A stretch of DNA of 64,000 bases, taken from the NCBI RefSeq assembly GCF_002849595.1, contig NZ_NRQR01000026.1, positions 186,001 through 250,000 on the forward strand, in the 5' to 3' direction. Positions within the stretch are counted from its first letter, which is position 1; each line of letters opens with the position of its first letter. This document shows, piece by piece, positions 8,752-17,706 of the stretch. The translations under genes were made by a program, and so were the position numbers. Below the pieces are notes generated by a model that saw only the letters and a list, made by a program, of their open reading frames with translations, was not told the origin of the DNA and did not search any database. This stretch comes from Luteimonas rhizosphaerae (GTDB lineage: Bacteria > Pseudomonadota > Gammaproteobacteria > Xanthomonadales > Xanthomonadaceae).

Positions 8752-9926
8752 TCAGCGCGCATGCTGCAGGCAGAACGCCAGGATCAGCGCCGAGGCATCC
8801 GGCCCCTGCGCATCGGTGTGGCTGCCCGCAGCATCGCCGCCGCTCCAGGCGTGGCCTGCGCCGGCGATGACCACGTGCTCGACCTGCACGCGACCGGCGT
8901 CGTCGACATAAGCGGTGCGCGTCGCCTCGCGGCCGTTGACGCGCAGGGTCTCGGTCGGCCCGGCGCGCAGCGGTGGCGTGGCGGCATTGCCCGCGGTCGC
9001 GTCCTCGACGATCGCGGTGCCGTTGCCGGCCTGCACGGTGTGATCGGCGCTGCCGTGGAGGACGATCGTCGGCATGCGCTGTGCGGCGACGGCGTTGGCG
9101 CCCGGCGCGGTGCGGGCCGTGCCGCGGCCCTGCATCGCGGCGAAGGCGCCGGGAACATCCTGCGCGGCGCCGAACGGCAGGCCGGAATGCGCGCCGACCG
9201 CCGCGAAGACATCGGGATACGTGCGGCCGAGAATCACCGCCATCGCGGCGCCGGCGGAAAGGCCGGCGACGTAGACGCGGCGCGGATCGACGCGTTGGCG
9301 AGCGGCGATGTCCGCGACGATGCCGGCGAGGATCGCGGGCTCGCCCGAGCCGCGCTGCTGGTCTTCGCGGCGGAACCAGTTCCAGCAGCGCGAGCCGTTG
9401 TCGCGCGCGGTCTGCGACGGATACGCGACCAGCACGCCATGCGCATCGGCGAGCGCGTTCATGCGCGTGCCGGTGGCGAAGTCGTCGGGCGACTGGGTGC
9501 AGCCGTGCAGCATCACCAGCAACGGAGCGGGCGCAGCGTCGCTGGCGTCCAGACCGGGCGGGACGTACAGGGTGTAGTCGCGCGCGCCCGCGGCCCCGCT
9601 GTAGCGGAAACCGCTCGAGGTGCCGCGCGCGGCAGCGGTCGGCGACGCGGACGGCGCGGTCCAGGTGCGCGGCTTCGCGGGACCCGCCGGGGTGTCCGCA
9701 GTGCTCGCGTCGGATTGCGCACCGGGCGATGGCGACACCAGGCCGCTCTGCTGCAGGGCATCGCGGATCGTCTTCTGGGACGGCGGGGACGCTGGATGGT
9801 GGCCTGCACGCGCGCGGCGTCCGGCGCGACGGCCGCCGCCTTCTCGCGCAGTTTCGGCAGCACATCGGACACGGACTTCGGCGGCTTGAAGCGCCGGAAC
9901 AGCGGATCGAAGGGATTCAAGGGCAT
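8752..9926 (-). pseudogene. PHB depolymerase family esterase, frameshifted near its N terminus
   Basis: The main part, read leftward from about 9785, is an alpha/beta hydrolase of the poly(3-hydroxybutyrate) depolymerase/feruloyl esterase type: RDYTLYVPPGLD, LLVMLHGCTQSPDDFATGTR (oxyanion-hole HGCTQ), VYVAGLSAGAAMA (nucleophile Ser) and VIAGAGHAWSGGD (catalytic His). Its natural start lies in another frame at ATG 9926: MPLNPFDPLFRRFKPPKSVS, a leader typical of these intracellular-type esterases, continuing to ARVQATIQRP at about 9790. The frames must join between about 9790 and 9775, where KTIRDALQQSGLVSPSPGA continues the protein. One base gained or two lost would explain it. The first in-frame ATG after the break (9738) would drop only the leader and might still give an active enzyme. 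Confidence 0.8.
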
Positions 9927-10131
9927 ATCCAGGCGGTGGGGGAGTCCCGCCGGTACAGGCTAGCCCGTGCGCCGTGAGCAGGGCGGGTGCACCGCACGCG
10001 TCATCGCGGCATGGGGCTGCACGACATGCACGCGTGGACCCGGCCGTGGCGACGAGATCGCCAGCTCACAACGCCAGATCTGCAGCAAGCGCGCGTGCCG
10101 GCGACGGACCGGCCGCCGGCACGCACGGCGC

Positions 10132-10350
10132 TCAGTCCTCGCCGCCGAAACCCGGGCTCGACTGCGCACCGGCACGCGGCGTCGCGGTCATGTCGGCCGA
10201 CACCTTGGTCAGCAGGGGCGTCCGCGGCGCCGGCGCCCGCTCCGTGGCGTCCTCCAGCGAGGCCGGTTCTGCCGTCGGCTGGCGGCCTTTCCACGCCTTG
10301 TACGCGAAATAGCCCAGTGCGCCGACGGCGGCGATCTTCAGCATGCCCAT
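10132..10350 (-). CDS. Small MGMLK-type membrane protein, paralogue 1
   Basis: This 72-residue protein begins MGMLKIAAVGALGYFAYKAW: one short membrane helix with an aromatic FAYKAWKGRQP edge, then a disordered Thr/Ala/Pro-rich tail (GAQSSPGFGGED at the end). A paralogue at 14644-14850 shares the start (MGMLKLAAAGALSYFGYKAW) and a similar tail. Both genes are preceded at the same distance by a near-identical 26-base element. The protein would be anchored in the inner membrane. The family is unnamed as far as I know. Confidence 0.75.
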   Translation of the reverse strand: MGMLKIAAVGALGYFAYKAWKGRQPTAEPASLEDATERAPAPRTPLLTKVSADMTATPRAGAQSSPGFGGED

Positions 10351-10391
10351 GTCGAATCTTCTGCAGTTGTGCGGGGCGGGCAGGATGCGAT

Positions 10392-10417
10392 GGCCGCGGT
10401 GATCCGGGCGTGACCTG
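10392..10417 (-). promoter_or_regulatory. Upstream element shared with the paralogue (copy 1)
   Basis: Read toward the gene, this is CAGGTCACGC, one variable base region, then CGGATCACCGCGGCC, ending 41 bases before the start at 10350. A copy with a single mismatch sits at 14893-14918, 42 bases before the start of the paralogue, and a few bases beyond both (CTGCC) also match. The equal spacing suggests a promoter or activator site rather than chance. Confidence 0.55.
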
Positions 10418-10590
10418 CGGCGCGCGGCGCATCGCTCGCAGTGCGACGAAGCGGTGGTCGACGCCGCACGCCGTGACATGGCTGCGCACCCATCGCGGGC
10501 GTGTGCACAACTTTCAGGCTTGTCTGATTGCGCCCGGTGGCGCCCGCGCCGCAGGCTCTGCGCCCCGGGCCCCGTCCCGTCCAGGAGCCG

Positions 10591-11124
10591 GTGTTGCGGA
10601 GTCCACGTGTCCTGCTGTTGCTGCTGTGGTGCTGCGGGCTGGTCGCGGGCTGCGATCGGGGTCCGCGCTGGCCTGCGCACAGCGCAGCCGATCCCGCGGT
10701 CGCCACGCCGGCGATGCCGGTGACGATCACCGGCGAAGACGGATTCCTGGCAGAGGACGTTGCGCAGGCTACGGCTGCGCGTTCGACGCTGCGCAGCGGC
10801 ATGGCCTACGGCGACTTCCGGGCACAGCTGCTCGACCACGGCTGGACGCCGGTCGTCGATCGCGACTGCCGTCCGGATTCGCCCGACGCCGCCGCCGTCG
10901 CGTGCGCACTGCAGCCGGACCTGTCGGATTGCGGCCCCTGCGCGGCGCTGCCCGAACTGCAGGCCTGCAGCGCCGACGGGCGCTGTCGCGCGCGCTTCCG
11001 GCATGCGGTCTCCGGCCATCGTCTGGAGGTGCGGGTCGCCGGCGACATCGACGCATGGCAGGACACGGGTGTGGACCCTGGCCTGCACCTGCGCGACTGG
11101 ACCCTCGTGCCGGCGTCCGGCTGA
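10591..11124 (+). CDS. Cysteine-rich putative lipoprotein, function unknown
   Basis: This 177-residue protein starts at GTG 10591, which follows a good CAGGAGCCG ribosome site. The leader VLRSPRVLLLLLWCCGLVAG ends in a lipobox (LVAGC), so the protein is probably lipidated and exported. The mature part contains FRAQLLDHGWTPV and then a run of cysteines (DRDCRPDS, VACALQ, SDCGPCAALPELQACSADGRC) that are probably paired as disulphides in the periplasm. I recognise no family name, though small Cys-rich lipoproteins of this type occur in Xanthomonadaceae. The frame also has an ATG 63 bases upstream, but the stretch before 10591 is not signal-like. Confidence 0.7.
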   Translation: MLRSPRVLLLLLWCCGLVAGCDRGPRWPAHSAADPAVATPAMPVTITGEDGFLAEDVAQATAARSTLRSGMAYGDFRAQLLDHGWTPVVDRDCRPDSPDAAAVACALQPDLSDCGPCAALPELQACSADGRCRARFRHAVSGHRLEVRVAGDIDAWQDTGVDPGLHLRDWTLVPASG

Positions 11125-11304
11125 CGCCGCGCGGGCGTGCACATGCCGCGCGCGGCAGCGGGTGACGCCTGGCGACACGATGGGACGCGGCGCGATGCAC
11201 GCGCGTCTCGACCGCGATGGCGGCCACGGGCCGAAACCGCTGGCGTCCGGACCGCGATCGGTCGTACCGTCGGGTGTCCGTCAGCCAGGCCGAAGTCGTA
11301 CGCA

Positions 11305-13959
11305 ATGCAGAATCCCCTCGCCACGCCGGCCACCGCATCGACGCAGGGCCGCCGTGCGTACGCGGGTGGCGGCATGTCGGCGTTGTCGCCGCTCGGCTGG
11401 GCGGTGCTGGCCCTGGTCGCGGGCCTGGCGATCACCGGCATCCTGGCGCGTCGCGAATGGCTGGAGGCCCAGGCGCATGCGGCGGCGATGCACGAGGCGC
11501 TGGCCGATGCCGCGCAGGGCCGGCTGCTCGCCTCGCTGGATTCGGCCTCGATCGCGCTGCGCGCGATGCAGACCGTCTTCCTGTCGAACGACACGATGGA
11601 CCAGGCGGCGTTCGACCGGTACCAGTACAACCTGCGCGCGGCGGACGAAGTGCCCGGCTACCGCCTCATCGGCTTCGCGCGTCACCGGCCAGGCACCGGC
11701 GGCGTGCCGCCGGCCTACGTTTACGAACTGGTGACGCCGCTCGCCGGCAATGCGCGGCTGCTGGGCCTTGACGTCGCCACGCAGCCGGCCAACCTGGCGG
11801 CGCTGCAGCATGCGCGCGACACCGATACGGTGAAGATGTCGGCACCGTTCCGGCTCGCCCAGATCCAGGCACCGGGGACCGCCGCGCTCGGCGTGACCCT
11901 GCGCCTGCCGGTGTATTCGCAGGGGCCCGTGCCGGCGGATGTGGCGGCGCGGCGCGCGCGCGAGATCGGCGCGCTCGCGATCAGCCTGCAGCTCGAGCCG
12001 ATGGTGCGGGATGCGCTGGCCGGACGGATCCTCGAGTTCCTGCACGTCGACGTGCGCGATGCCGGCGCCGCGCCCGGCGCGCAGGCCGTGTTCGTCGGCG
12101 GGTCGCGACCGGCGCACGGCGGCCAGGTGATGACGCGAGCGCTGGCGTTCGGCGGGCGTCGCTGGGAGCTGCGGCTGCAGCCCTACGCCGCCCGGCCCGA
12201 CACCGACCAGGTGCGCGCAGCCGTCGTCGCGGGCGTGGCGATCAGCGTGCTGCTGTCGCTGCTGTTGTGGTCGATGGCCAGCACCCACCGTCGCGCGCTC
12301 GCGATGGGCCAGCGCATGGCCGCGCGTTTCAGCGAGAGCGAGGCGCGCTTCCGCACGCTCAACGAACTACTGCCGGTGCTGGTGCTGCTGGCGGACGAGG
12401 GTACGCGGCACGTCACCTATGCCAACCAGGCCGCGCGCCAGCGCCTCGGCGACGTGATGGGACGGCCGCTGGCGTCGCTGTTCGTCGACACGGCGATGGT
12501 CGATGCGCTGGTGGCCGCCGACGACGACGATGCCCACGAGGCCTCGATCATCGCGAAGGCCGGCCGTTTCTGGGCCCGCGTGTCGCTGGCACCGGTGGTG
12601 GTCGACGGCGCGCCGCACCTGCTGCTGACCGCGACCGACATCAACGAGAACCGCGAGCTGACCGAGCGGCTGAGCTACCAGGCCTCGCACGATGCGCTGA
12701 CCGAACTGTGCAACCGCCGCGAGTTCGAACGCCGGCTCGACGCGGCGTTGGCGCGGTGCGCTGCCGGGCCGGACCAGCCGGGCTTCGCGCTGCTGTATTT
12801 CGATCTCGACCAGTTCAAGGTCATCAACGACCTGTCCGGGCACATGGCCGGCGACCAGCTGCTGGTCGAACTCGCCCTGGCGCTGCGCCTGAACATGCGC
12901 GAAGGCGATCTGCTCGCGCGGCTGGGCGGCGACGAGTTCGGGCTGCTGGCCTTCGATGTCGATCCGCCGATGGCGCACGCCCTCGCCGAACGCCTGCGCC
13001 GCTGCATCGACGCCGTGCGTTTCGTCTGGCACGGGCGCACGTATTCGGTCAGCGCCAGCATCGGCGTGGTCATGGCCGACCGCGCGGGGCTCAGCCTCAA
13101 GGACGTGATGGCCTGGGCCGACAGCGCCTGCTACCAGGCGAAGGAGAACGGCCGCAACCGCGTGCATCTGTACCGCGAGGACGACGACAGCACGCGCCGG
13201 CACAGCGAGATGGAGTGGGCCAACCGCCTGCGCGGCGCGATGGAGCAGGACCGCCTGCTGCTCGATTTCCAGGAGATCGTGCCGATCGACGCCGATGCCG
13301 ACACCGGCGCGCACGTCGAACTGCTGCTGCGCCTGCGCGACGAATCCGGCCAGGTGGTCATGCCCGGGACATTCCTGCCCGCCGCGGAACGCTACGGCCT
13401 GATGCCTGCGGTCGACCGCTGGGTCATCCGCACCGCCGTGTCGCACTTCGCGCAGCTGCATCCCGCCGGCGCGGACCTGCGCACCTGCGCGATCAACCTG
13501 TCGGGCGCCAGCATCGACGACGACGCCCTCGCCGATTTCATCCTCGACTGCATCGCCGAGCACGGCGTGCCCGCGCACCGCTTCTGCCTGGAGATCACCG
13601 AGACCGTCGCGGTGCGCAGCCTGTTGAAGGTCGCCGGCATGATCGAGCGCCTGCGCGCGGCCGGCTGCCGCGTCGCGCTGGACGACTTCGGCGCGGGCAT
13701 GTCCTCGTTCGGCTACCTGAAGAACCTGCCGGTGGATCTGATCAAGATCGACGGCAGCTTCATCCGCGAACTCGACACCGATCCGATGAGCCGCACGATC
13801 GTCAGCGCCATCGTGCAGATCGGCCACCAGCGTGGCCTGCAGGTCGTCGCCGAATGGGTCGACGACGTGCGCATCCGCGACGTGCTGGCCGACCTCGGCG
13901 TCGACTACGGCCAGGGTTTCGCCCTGCACAAGCCGGCGCGGGTGCTGTTCCAGCGCTGA
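11305..13959 (+). CDS. Membrane GGDEF-EAL protein with CHASE-type sensor (c-di-GMP turnover)
   Basis: This 884-residue inner membrane protein is predicted to make or break cyclic di-GMP. A first helix (about residues 27-46) and a second (about 305-325) flank a periplasmic CHASE-like domain (VFLSNDTMDQAAFDRY, GFARHRPG). A PAS-like segment then runs from about 345 to 450. The GGDEF domain has the intact motif LGGDEFG near residue 541. The EAL domain keeps the usual catalytic residues (INLSG, LEITET, DDFGAG, IKIDGSFI, VVAEWV, YGQGF), although the signature itself reads ELLLRL rather than EALLRW. Both activities are therefore possible. No partner is adjacent. Confidence 0.92.
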   Translation: MQNPLATPATASTQGRRAYAGGGMSALSPLGWAVLALVAGLAITGILARREWLEAQAHAAAMHEALADAAQGRLLASLDSASIALRAMQTVFLSNDTMDQAAFDRYQYNLRAADEVPGYRLIGFARHRPGTGGVPPAYVYELVTPLAGNARLLGLDVATQPANLAALQHARDTDTVKMSAPFRLAQIQAPGTAALGVTLRLPVYSQGPVPADVAARRAREIGALAISLQLEPMVRDALAGRILEFLHVDVRDAGAAPGAQAVFVGGSRPAHGGQVMTRALAFGGRRWELRLQPYAARPDTDQVRAAVVAGVAISVLLSLLLWSMASTHRRALAMGQRMAARFSESEARFRTLNELLPVLVLLADEGTRHVTYANQAARQRLGDVMGRPLASLFVDTAMVDALVAADDDDAHEASIIAKAGRFWARVSLAPVVVDGAPHLLLTATDINENRELTERLSYQASHDALTELCNRREFERRLDAALARCAAGPDQPGFALLYFDLDQFKVINDLSGHMAGDQLLVELALALRLNMREGDLLARLGGDEFGLLAFDVDPPMAHALAERLRRCIDAVRFVWHGRTYSVSASIGVVMADRAGLSLKDVMAWADSACYQAKENGRNRVHLYREDDDSTRRHSEMEWANRLRGAMEQDRLLLDFQEIVPIDADADTGAHVELLLRLRDESGQVVMPGTFLPAAERYGLMPAVDRWVIRTAVSHFAQLHPAGADLRTCAINLSGASIDDDALADFILDCIAEHGVPAHRFCLEITETVAVRSLLKVAGMIERLRAAGCRVALDDFGAGMSSFGYLKNLPVDLIKIDGSFIRELDTDPMSRTIVSAIVQIGHQRGLQVVAEWVDDVRIRDVLADLGVDYGQGFALHKPARVLFQR

Positions 13960-14037
13960 TCGCGTTTTCGCCGCATCGTGCGACGCATGTTCCCGGCAGG
14001 CGGACGCAAGGACGTCGGCCTCGCGTCCGGTCGTGCA

Positions 14038-14577
14038 TCAGGGCGTGATGTTGCCTTCGATCGAATCGTCCAGCGTCTTGCCGAGCGCCGCGCCGATGGC
14101 CATCTTGGTCGCGGCGACGAAATCGCCGTGCTTGTTGTCCCAGTAGTAACCGGCGGTCGGGTTGACCTCGATCACGGTGATGCGCGGGTCGTCCTTGCCC
14201 TCGGTGAACCAGGTTTTCAGGATCGGGTTCCACAGTTCCTCGATCTTGGCGCGGTCGCGGCTGATCGTCGCCGTGCCCTCCAGCGCGAGGAAGCCCGAGT
14301 GCTTCGACGACTGCAGGAACAGGCGCACGTGCGGATCCGCCTCGATCTCGGCGTTCTTGTGGCTGTCCGAGGCGCTCATGAACCAGAGCACGCCTGCGGC
14401 GTCGGCTTTCTGGATCGACATCGGACGGCTGCCGCCGGTCTCGCTGCGCGCCAGCGGTGTGGTGCAGAAGAAGCAGGAATCCGCGTCGTCGGACATGTCC
14501 TGGATGCGCGAGATCGCATCGGCGCCGGCGAGATCCTGGCGGTTGTGTTCCGGCTGGTTACGGTTGATCGAATCCAT
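14038..14577 (-). CDS. General stress protein, pyridoxamine 5'-phosphate oxidase-like flavin-binding family
   Basis: This 179-residue protein has the split-barrel FMN-binding fold of general stress protein 26: SCFFCTTPLARSETGGSRPM, GVLWFMSASDSHKNAEI, DPHVRLFLQ, FLALEGTATISRDRAKIEEL, and WFTEGKDDPRITVIEVNP. The role in the family is unclear and tied to stress; flavin or F420 binding is expected. It lies 66 bases downstream of the MGMLK paralogue 14644-14850 in the same direction, so the two probably form an operon driven by the shared upstream element. A second, disrupted member of this family is at 40565. Confidence 0.9.
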   Translation of the reverse strand: MDSINRNQPEHNRQDLAGADAISRIQDMSDDADSCFFCTTPLARSETGGSRPMSIQKADAAGVLWFMSASDSHKNAEIEADPHVRLFLQSSKHSGFLALEGTATISRDRAKIEELWNPILKTWFTEGKDDPRITVIEVNPTAGYYWDNKHGDFVAATKMAIGAALGKTLDDSIEGNITP

Positions 14578-14643
14578 GGAAAGCTCCGTGCGGGAATGGG
14601 GCGGCCGCAGCGCCGACGGCGTCGGCGCATGGGCCGGAGCGGA

Positions 14644-14850
14644 TCAGACGGTGGTCGGGCCGGTCTGCGGGCCGCTGCGCGTCGACGCGGTGGTGTCGGT
14701 CGTGGCGGTGGCGAGCGGGTCGCCGTGCGGCGCGGTGCGCGTGCTGTCGTCGGTGACGGCGTTGGTCGCGGGGGCGGCCTGGCGCTTCTGCCATGCCTTG
14801 TAACCGAAATAGCTCAGTGCGCCGGCGGCGGCGAGTTTCAACATGCCCAT
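14644..14850 (-). CDS. Small MGMLK-type membrane protein, paralogue 2
   Basis: This 68-residue protein begins MGMLKLAAAGALSYFGYKAW, then KRQAAPATNAVTDDSTRTAP and a Thr-rich disordered end. It has one N-terminal membrane helix. It is the paralogue of 10132-10350. It precedes the PPOX stress gene at 14038, which links the family to envelope or stress response by context only. Confidence 0.75.
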   Translation of the reverse strand: MGMLKLAAAGALSYFGYKAWQKRQAAPATNAVTDDSTRTAPHGDPLATATTDTTASTRSGPQTGPTTV

Positions 14851-14892
14851 GAGGGGTCTCCAGTGCGGTGGGTCGGAGCGGCAGAGTGGCGA

Positions 14893-14918
14893 GGCCGCGG
14901 TGATCCGCGCGTGACCTG
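14893..14918 (-). promoter_or_regulatory. Upstream element shared with the paralogue (copy 2)
   Basis: This element matches the one at 10392-10417 in 25 of 26 bases and lies 42 bases before the start of paralogue 2. It would drive the two-gene unit with the PPOX stress protein. Confidence 0.55.
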
Positions 14919-15112
14919 ACGCGCGGCCGTGCATCCGGTTCACCTGCGGCTGGGGAATGGCGCGGCGGCGTGTACGCGGTGGCCGGTCGACGTGCCCCCG
15001 CGTCGGCACGGCTCGAGGTCGCGCCCGCCAGAACGACGGTCGGCCCCCTTTCCGCGACGCGTTCCGCCAGAATCGCGCCTGGCCATCCGGCCCATTCATC
15101 GGGAGTCGCTGC

Positions 15113-16225
15113 ATGCGCGTCGCTGTCCTCGTCCTGGCCGTCTCGGCCGCGCTGGCCCTGTCGGGCTGCCACAAGTTGCTGCCGGGAAGCGGAGACGCTG
15201 CCGCCGCGGCCGATGCGCCGGGCGCCGCGACGCCGATCGCACTCGACGGCTCGGTCGCCGGCGAGATCACCTCGTCGAGCGGCCTCAACTACAGCGACGG
15301 CCGCCGGCACCAGTTGCACACGCTGGCGCTGAGCGAGGACCAGGCGGTGACGCTGCGGCTCGACCGTCCGCTCGCGGGCGCGCGGTAGGTGTTCCAGGGC
15401 ACGACCCTGGTCGCGGCGACCACGCCCGAGGCCGAGGAGACGACGCTGGCGTTCCGCGCCGCGACGGCCGGCGACTACACGGTCGCGGTCAGCGGCGACT
15501 CCGCCGCGGCCTATGGCCCCTACACGCTGCAGGCGCAGGCACTGGCGGCCTACGACGGACAGGCGCTGGTGGCCGGCAGCGATGTCGTCGACTGGCTGAC
15601 GCGCGCGCGCCAGGACTACACCCTGCAGGCCGACAAGGCCGGCCTGTACACCCTCACGCTGGCCTCGACCGCGTTCGACACCGTGCTCGACGTGCGCGGT
15701 CCGGGCGTGGACGCCAACAATGACGACGGCGGCGATGGCACCGATTCGCGCCTGCGGCTGTATCTGGAACCCGGCACCTACACGCTGACGGCCTCGGCGC
15801 TGGAGGGTAAACCCGGCGCCGGCGATTTCGCGCTCGGCGTGCGCTTCGCCGACGTGCCCGGTGGCCTGGTGCGCACCGATGGCACCGCGTTGACGTCGGG
15901 GCAGACCGTCCATGGCGAGCTGGGTGGCAGCGGCGCACGGCGTTTCGTGCTCGACGTGGCGGCCGCGTCGACGGTGCATCTGGATGCGCGCTCGGGCGAC
16001 GTCGACACGGTGCTGCGCGTGACCGGTCCCGGCGGCAGTTTCGAGGACGACGATGGCGGCTCCGGCACCAACGCGCGGATGGCCCTGTCGTTGTCGCCGG
16101 GTCGCTACGAGGTCGTCGTGTCGGCGCTCGACGACAGCCCCGGCATGTTCGAGCTCGAGACCCGCATCGAAGGTGCGGATGCCCCGCCGGTGGCGGACGC
16201 GGCCGCCGTCGTCGGCGCGGGTTGA
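15113..16225 (+). pseudogene. Lipoprotein with PPC-like repeats, interrupted by an in-frame TAG
   Basis: From ATG 15113 (signal peptide MRVAVLVLAVSAALALSGC with a lipobox) the frame runs to a TAG at 15386-15388 and continues in the same frame without a break: VFQGTTLVAATTPEAEETTL, DYTVAVSGDSAAAYGPYTLQ, FDTVLDVRGPGVDANNDDGG and EPGTYTLTASA. The downstream part repeats the pattern (DTVLRVTGPGGSFEDDDGGS, SPGRYEVVVSA). These are bacterial pre-peptidase C-terminal-like beta domains with Asp/Asn loops that may bind calcium. Without the stop the protein would be about 370 residues. A single base change (for example TCG to TAG) is enough, so this is either a nonsense mutation or a base-call error. 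Confidence 0.8.
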
Positions 16226-16280
16226 GGAGGCAGGTCGCCTCGCCGCGATCCCGCGCGCGGCATCACGCGGCGCTGCGCGC

Positions 16281-16308
16281 GGCGCCTGCGTCCGGCGCGG
16301 CAGGCGCC
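16281..16308. terminator. Hairpin between convergent genes
   Basis: GGCGCCTGC and GCAGGCGCC pair perfectly around a 10-base loop between the lipoprotein and methyltransferase stops. There is no T-run, so it may be a bidirectional terminator of the weak GC-rich kind or only an RNA-stabilising hairpin. Confidence 0.45.
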
Positions 16309-16315
16309 GCCCGGA

Positions 16316-17158
16316 TCACCGCCGGATCGCGAGGACGCCGTCCAGCGCCAGCTGGGTCCTGAACCCGGCCTTGTCGAGGCGCCGGGCGACTTCGCGCGGC
16401 ACGTCGCGGCCGGTGGTCAGCTTGTTCGGGCTGCCGGTGTAGTGGAACAGGCGGCCGTCCTTGCGCAGCACGCGCGCGAGTTCGTCGTAGAACGTGCGCG
16501 CGTACAGCTCGCCGGCGATGCCGAAGCGCGGCGGGTCGTGCAGCAGCGCATCGACCGAGGCATCGGGCACCGTGGCGATCGCCGCGGTGATGTCGGCGTG
16601 GGTCAGCACGAGGCGACCGTCATGTTCGGGCGCGTCGGGATCCGGCGACCACGGATTGAGCGTGCGCAGCCACAGCACGTCGGCGTTCTTCTCGAACGAC
16701 AGGATGCGCGCCGCGCCGGCCTCGAGGCAGCACGCGGCGAAATAGCCGAGCCCGCCGCAGGTATCGAGCACCACCTTGCCGCGCGGCGCGACCAGCGCGA
16801 CCTTCTGGCGCGCGTCCTCGATCGGCGAGATCCGTGCCGAGACCAGCATCTTGATGCCGTCGATCTCGAACGTCGGCGCGCCCCATTCGGTCGGCACCAG
16901 CTTGATCAGCGATCCGGAGAAGCAGGCGGCACGCGTCCAGTCGTCGCCGTCGCGGTAGTACAGCGTGCGCTCCTTGAGCTTGCCCGGGTAGGGCTGCGGC
17001 ACGTCGTTCCACAGCCAGTGATCGCGGCGCAGCGTCGCGGTGCCGGTGCTGCGGCCCAGATCCAGCGAGCCCGTCCACACGCCGCGGCGGGCATCCTGCG
17101 CGGCGCGCAGCGAGGTCGCGGTCTCGCGGGTCAGCAGGGGGCCGGTGTAGTGGGGCAT
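16316..17158 (-). CDS. Class I SAM-dependent methyltransferase
   Basis: This 280-residue protein has a small N-terminal beta domain (residues 1-110, with RRDHWLWNDVPQPYPGKLKE) and a Rossmann methyltransferase domain: motif I KVVLDTCGGLGYFAACCLEA, an acidic strand end SFEKNADVLWLRTLNPWSPD, and motif IV-like DALLHDPPRFGIAGELY. The DPPRF motif resembles the DPPY/NPPY class that methylates exocyclic nitrogens or acts near spermine-synthase-like enzymes. The substrate is unknown. The start at 17158 (MPHYTGPLLTRETATSL) is the first that gives a protein-like sequence. Confidence 0.8.
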   Translation of the reverse strand: MPHYTGPLLTRETATSLRAAQDARRGVWTGSLDLGRSTGTATLRRDHWLWNDVPQPYPGKLKERTLYYRDGDDWTRAACFSGSLIKLVPTEWGAPTFEIDGIKMLVSARISPIEDARQKVALVAPRGKVVLDTCGGLGYFAACCLEAGAARILSFEKNADVLWLRTLNPWSPDPDAPEHDGRLVLTHADITAAIATVPDASVDALLHDPPRFGIAGELYARTFYDELARVLRKDGRLFHYTGSPNKLTTGRDVPREVARRLDKAGFRTQLALDGVLAIRR

Positions 17159-17706
17159 GACGGGCCGGGGCAACAGGGCCGGGCATCGTAACCGAGGGCC
17201 GCCCCGCGGCGCTCGATGACCGGGGGCTGCGGCCGCGCAGGTGCGTCGCCCGCATGGTGGATCACGTGCAGCATGGACAGTGCTCGCACCGGTCGTCCTG
17301 TGTCGTTGTCGGAGGCGCGGAGATGCGCATCGAACGAGGCGCCGCATCGCGCGCACGCCTGGACCAGTCACCACCACGTGCAGCGAGCGACGCCGCATCG
17401 CCATTCGTGAGTACGCAGGCGTTATGTCGGAACGCGTCCAGGGCGTCTTGTTGGCGCACCGCAAGGCACGCGCAGCAGCGCTGTCGCGCCATCGCACGCC
17501 TTCGCAGCGACATCACCCGCTTGAACGCGCGTTGAACCCGGACGTCGAGTTTTCGTCCAGCGGAAGTGAAGGTTTGATTGCGCTTCAGCTGCGGAGGTTC
17601 CTACTGCCCACCGCGCGCAGGCCACGAGGGCTTTGTGCGTGACCCAACAGGCTTGCGCTCCCCCGTATTGCGCAGGTCCAAGACCAAGTAGAGAGGAACC
17701 TCCCCG
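17159..17706. other. Long intergenic region upstream of the outer membrane protein gene
   Basis: About 550 bases between divergent genes. Part of it (roughly 17390-17600) is less GC-rich than its surroundings, as expected of a promoter region. The last bases carry a strong ribosome site (AGAGAGGAACC) for the gene at 17707. Short open frames cross it but none is convincing. The long leader could hold regulation of the abundant outer membrane protein; I see no definite operator. Confidence 0.5.

Noticed and set aside
17241..17642. 133-codon plus-strand open frame upstream of the outer membrane protein
   Set aside because: Arg-rich, no ribosome site, no recognisable motif; more likely promoter/leader DNA.
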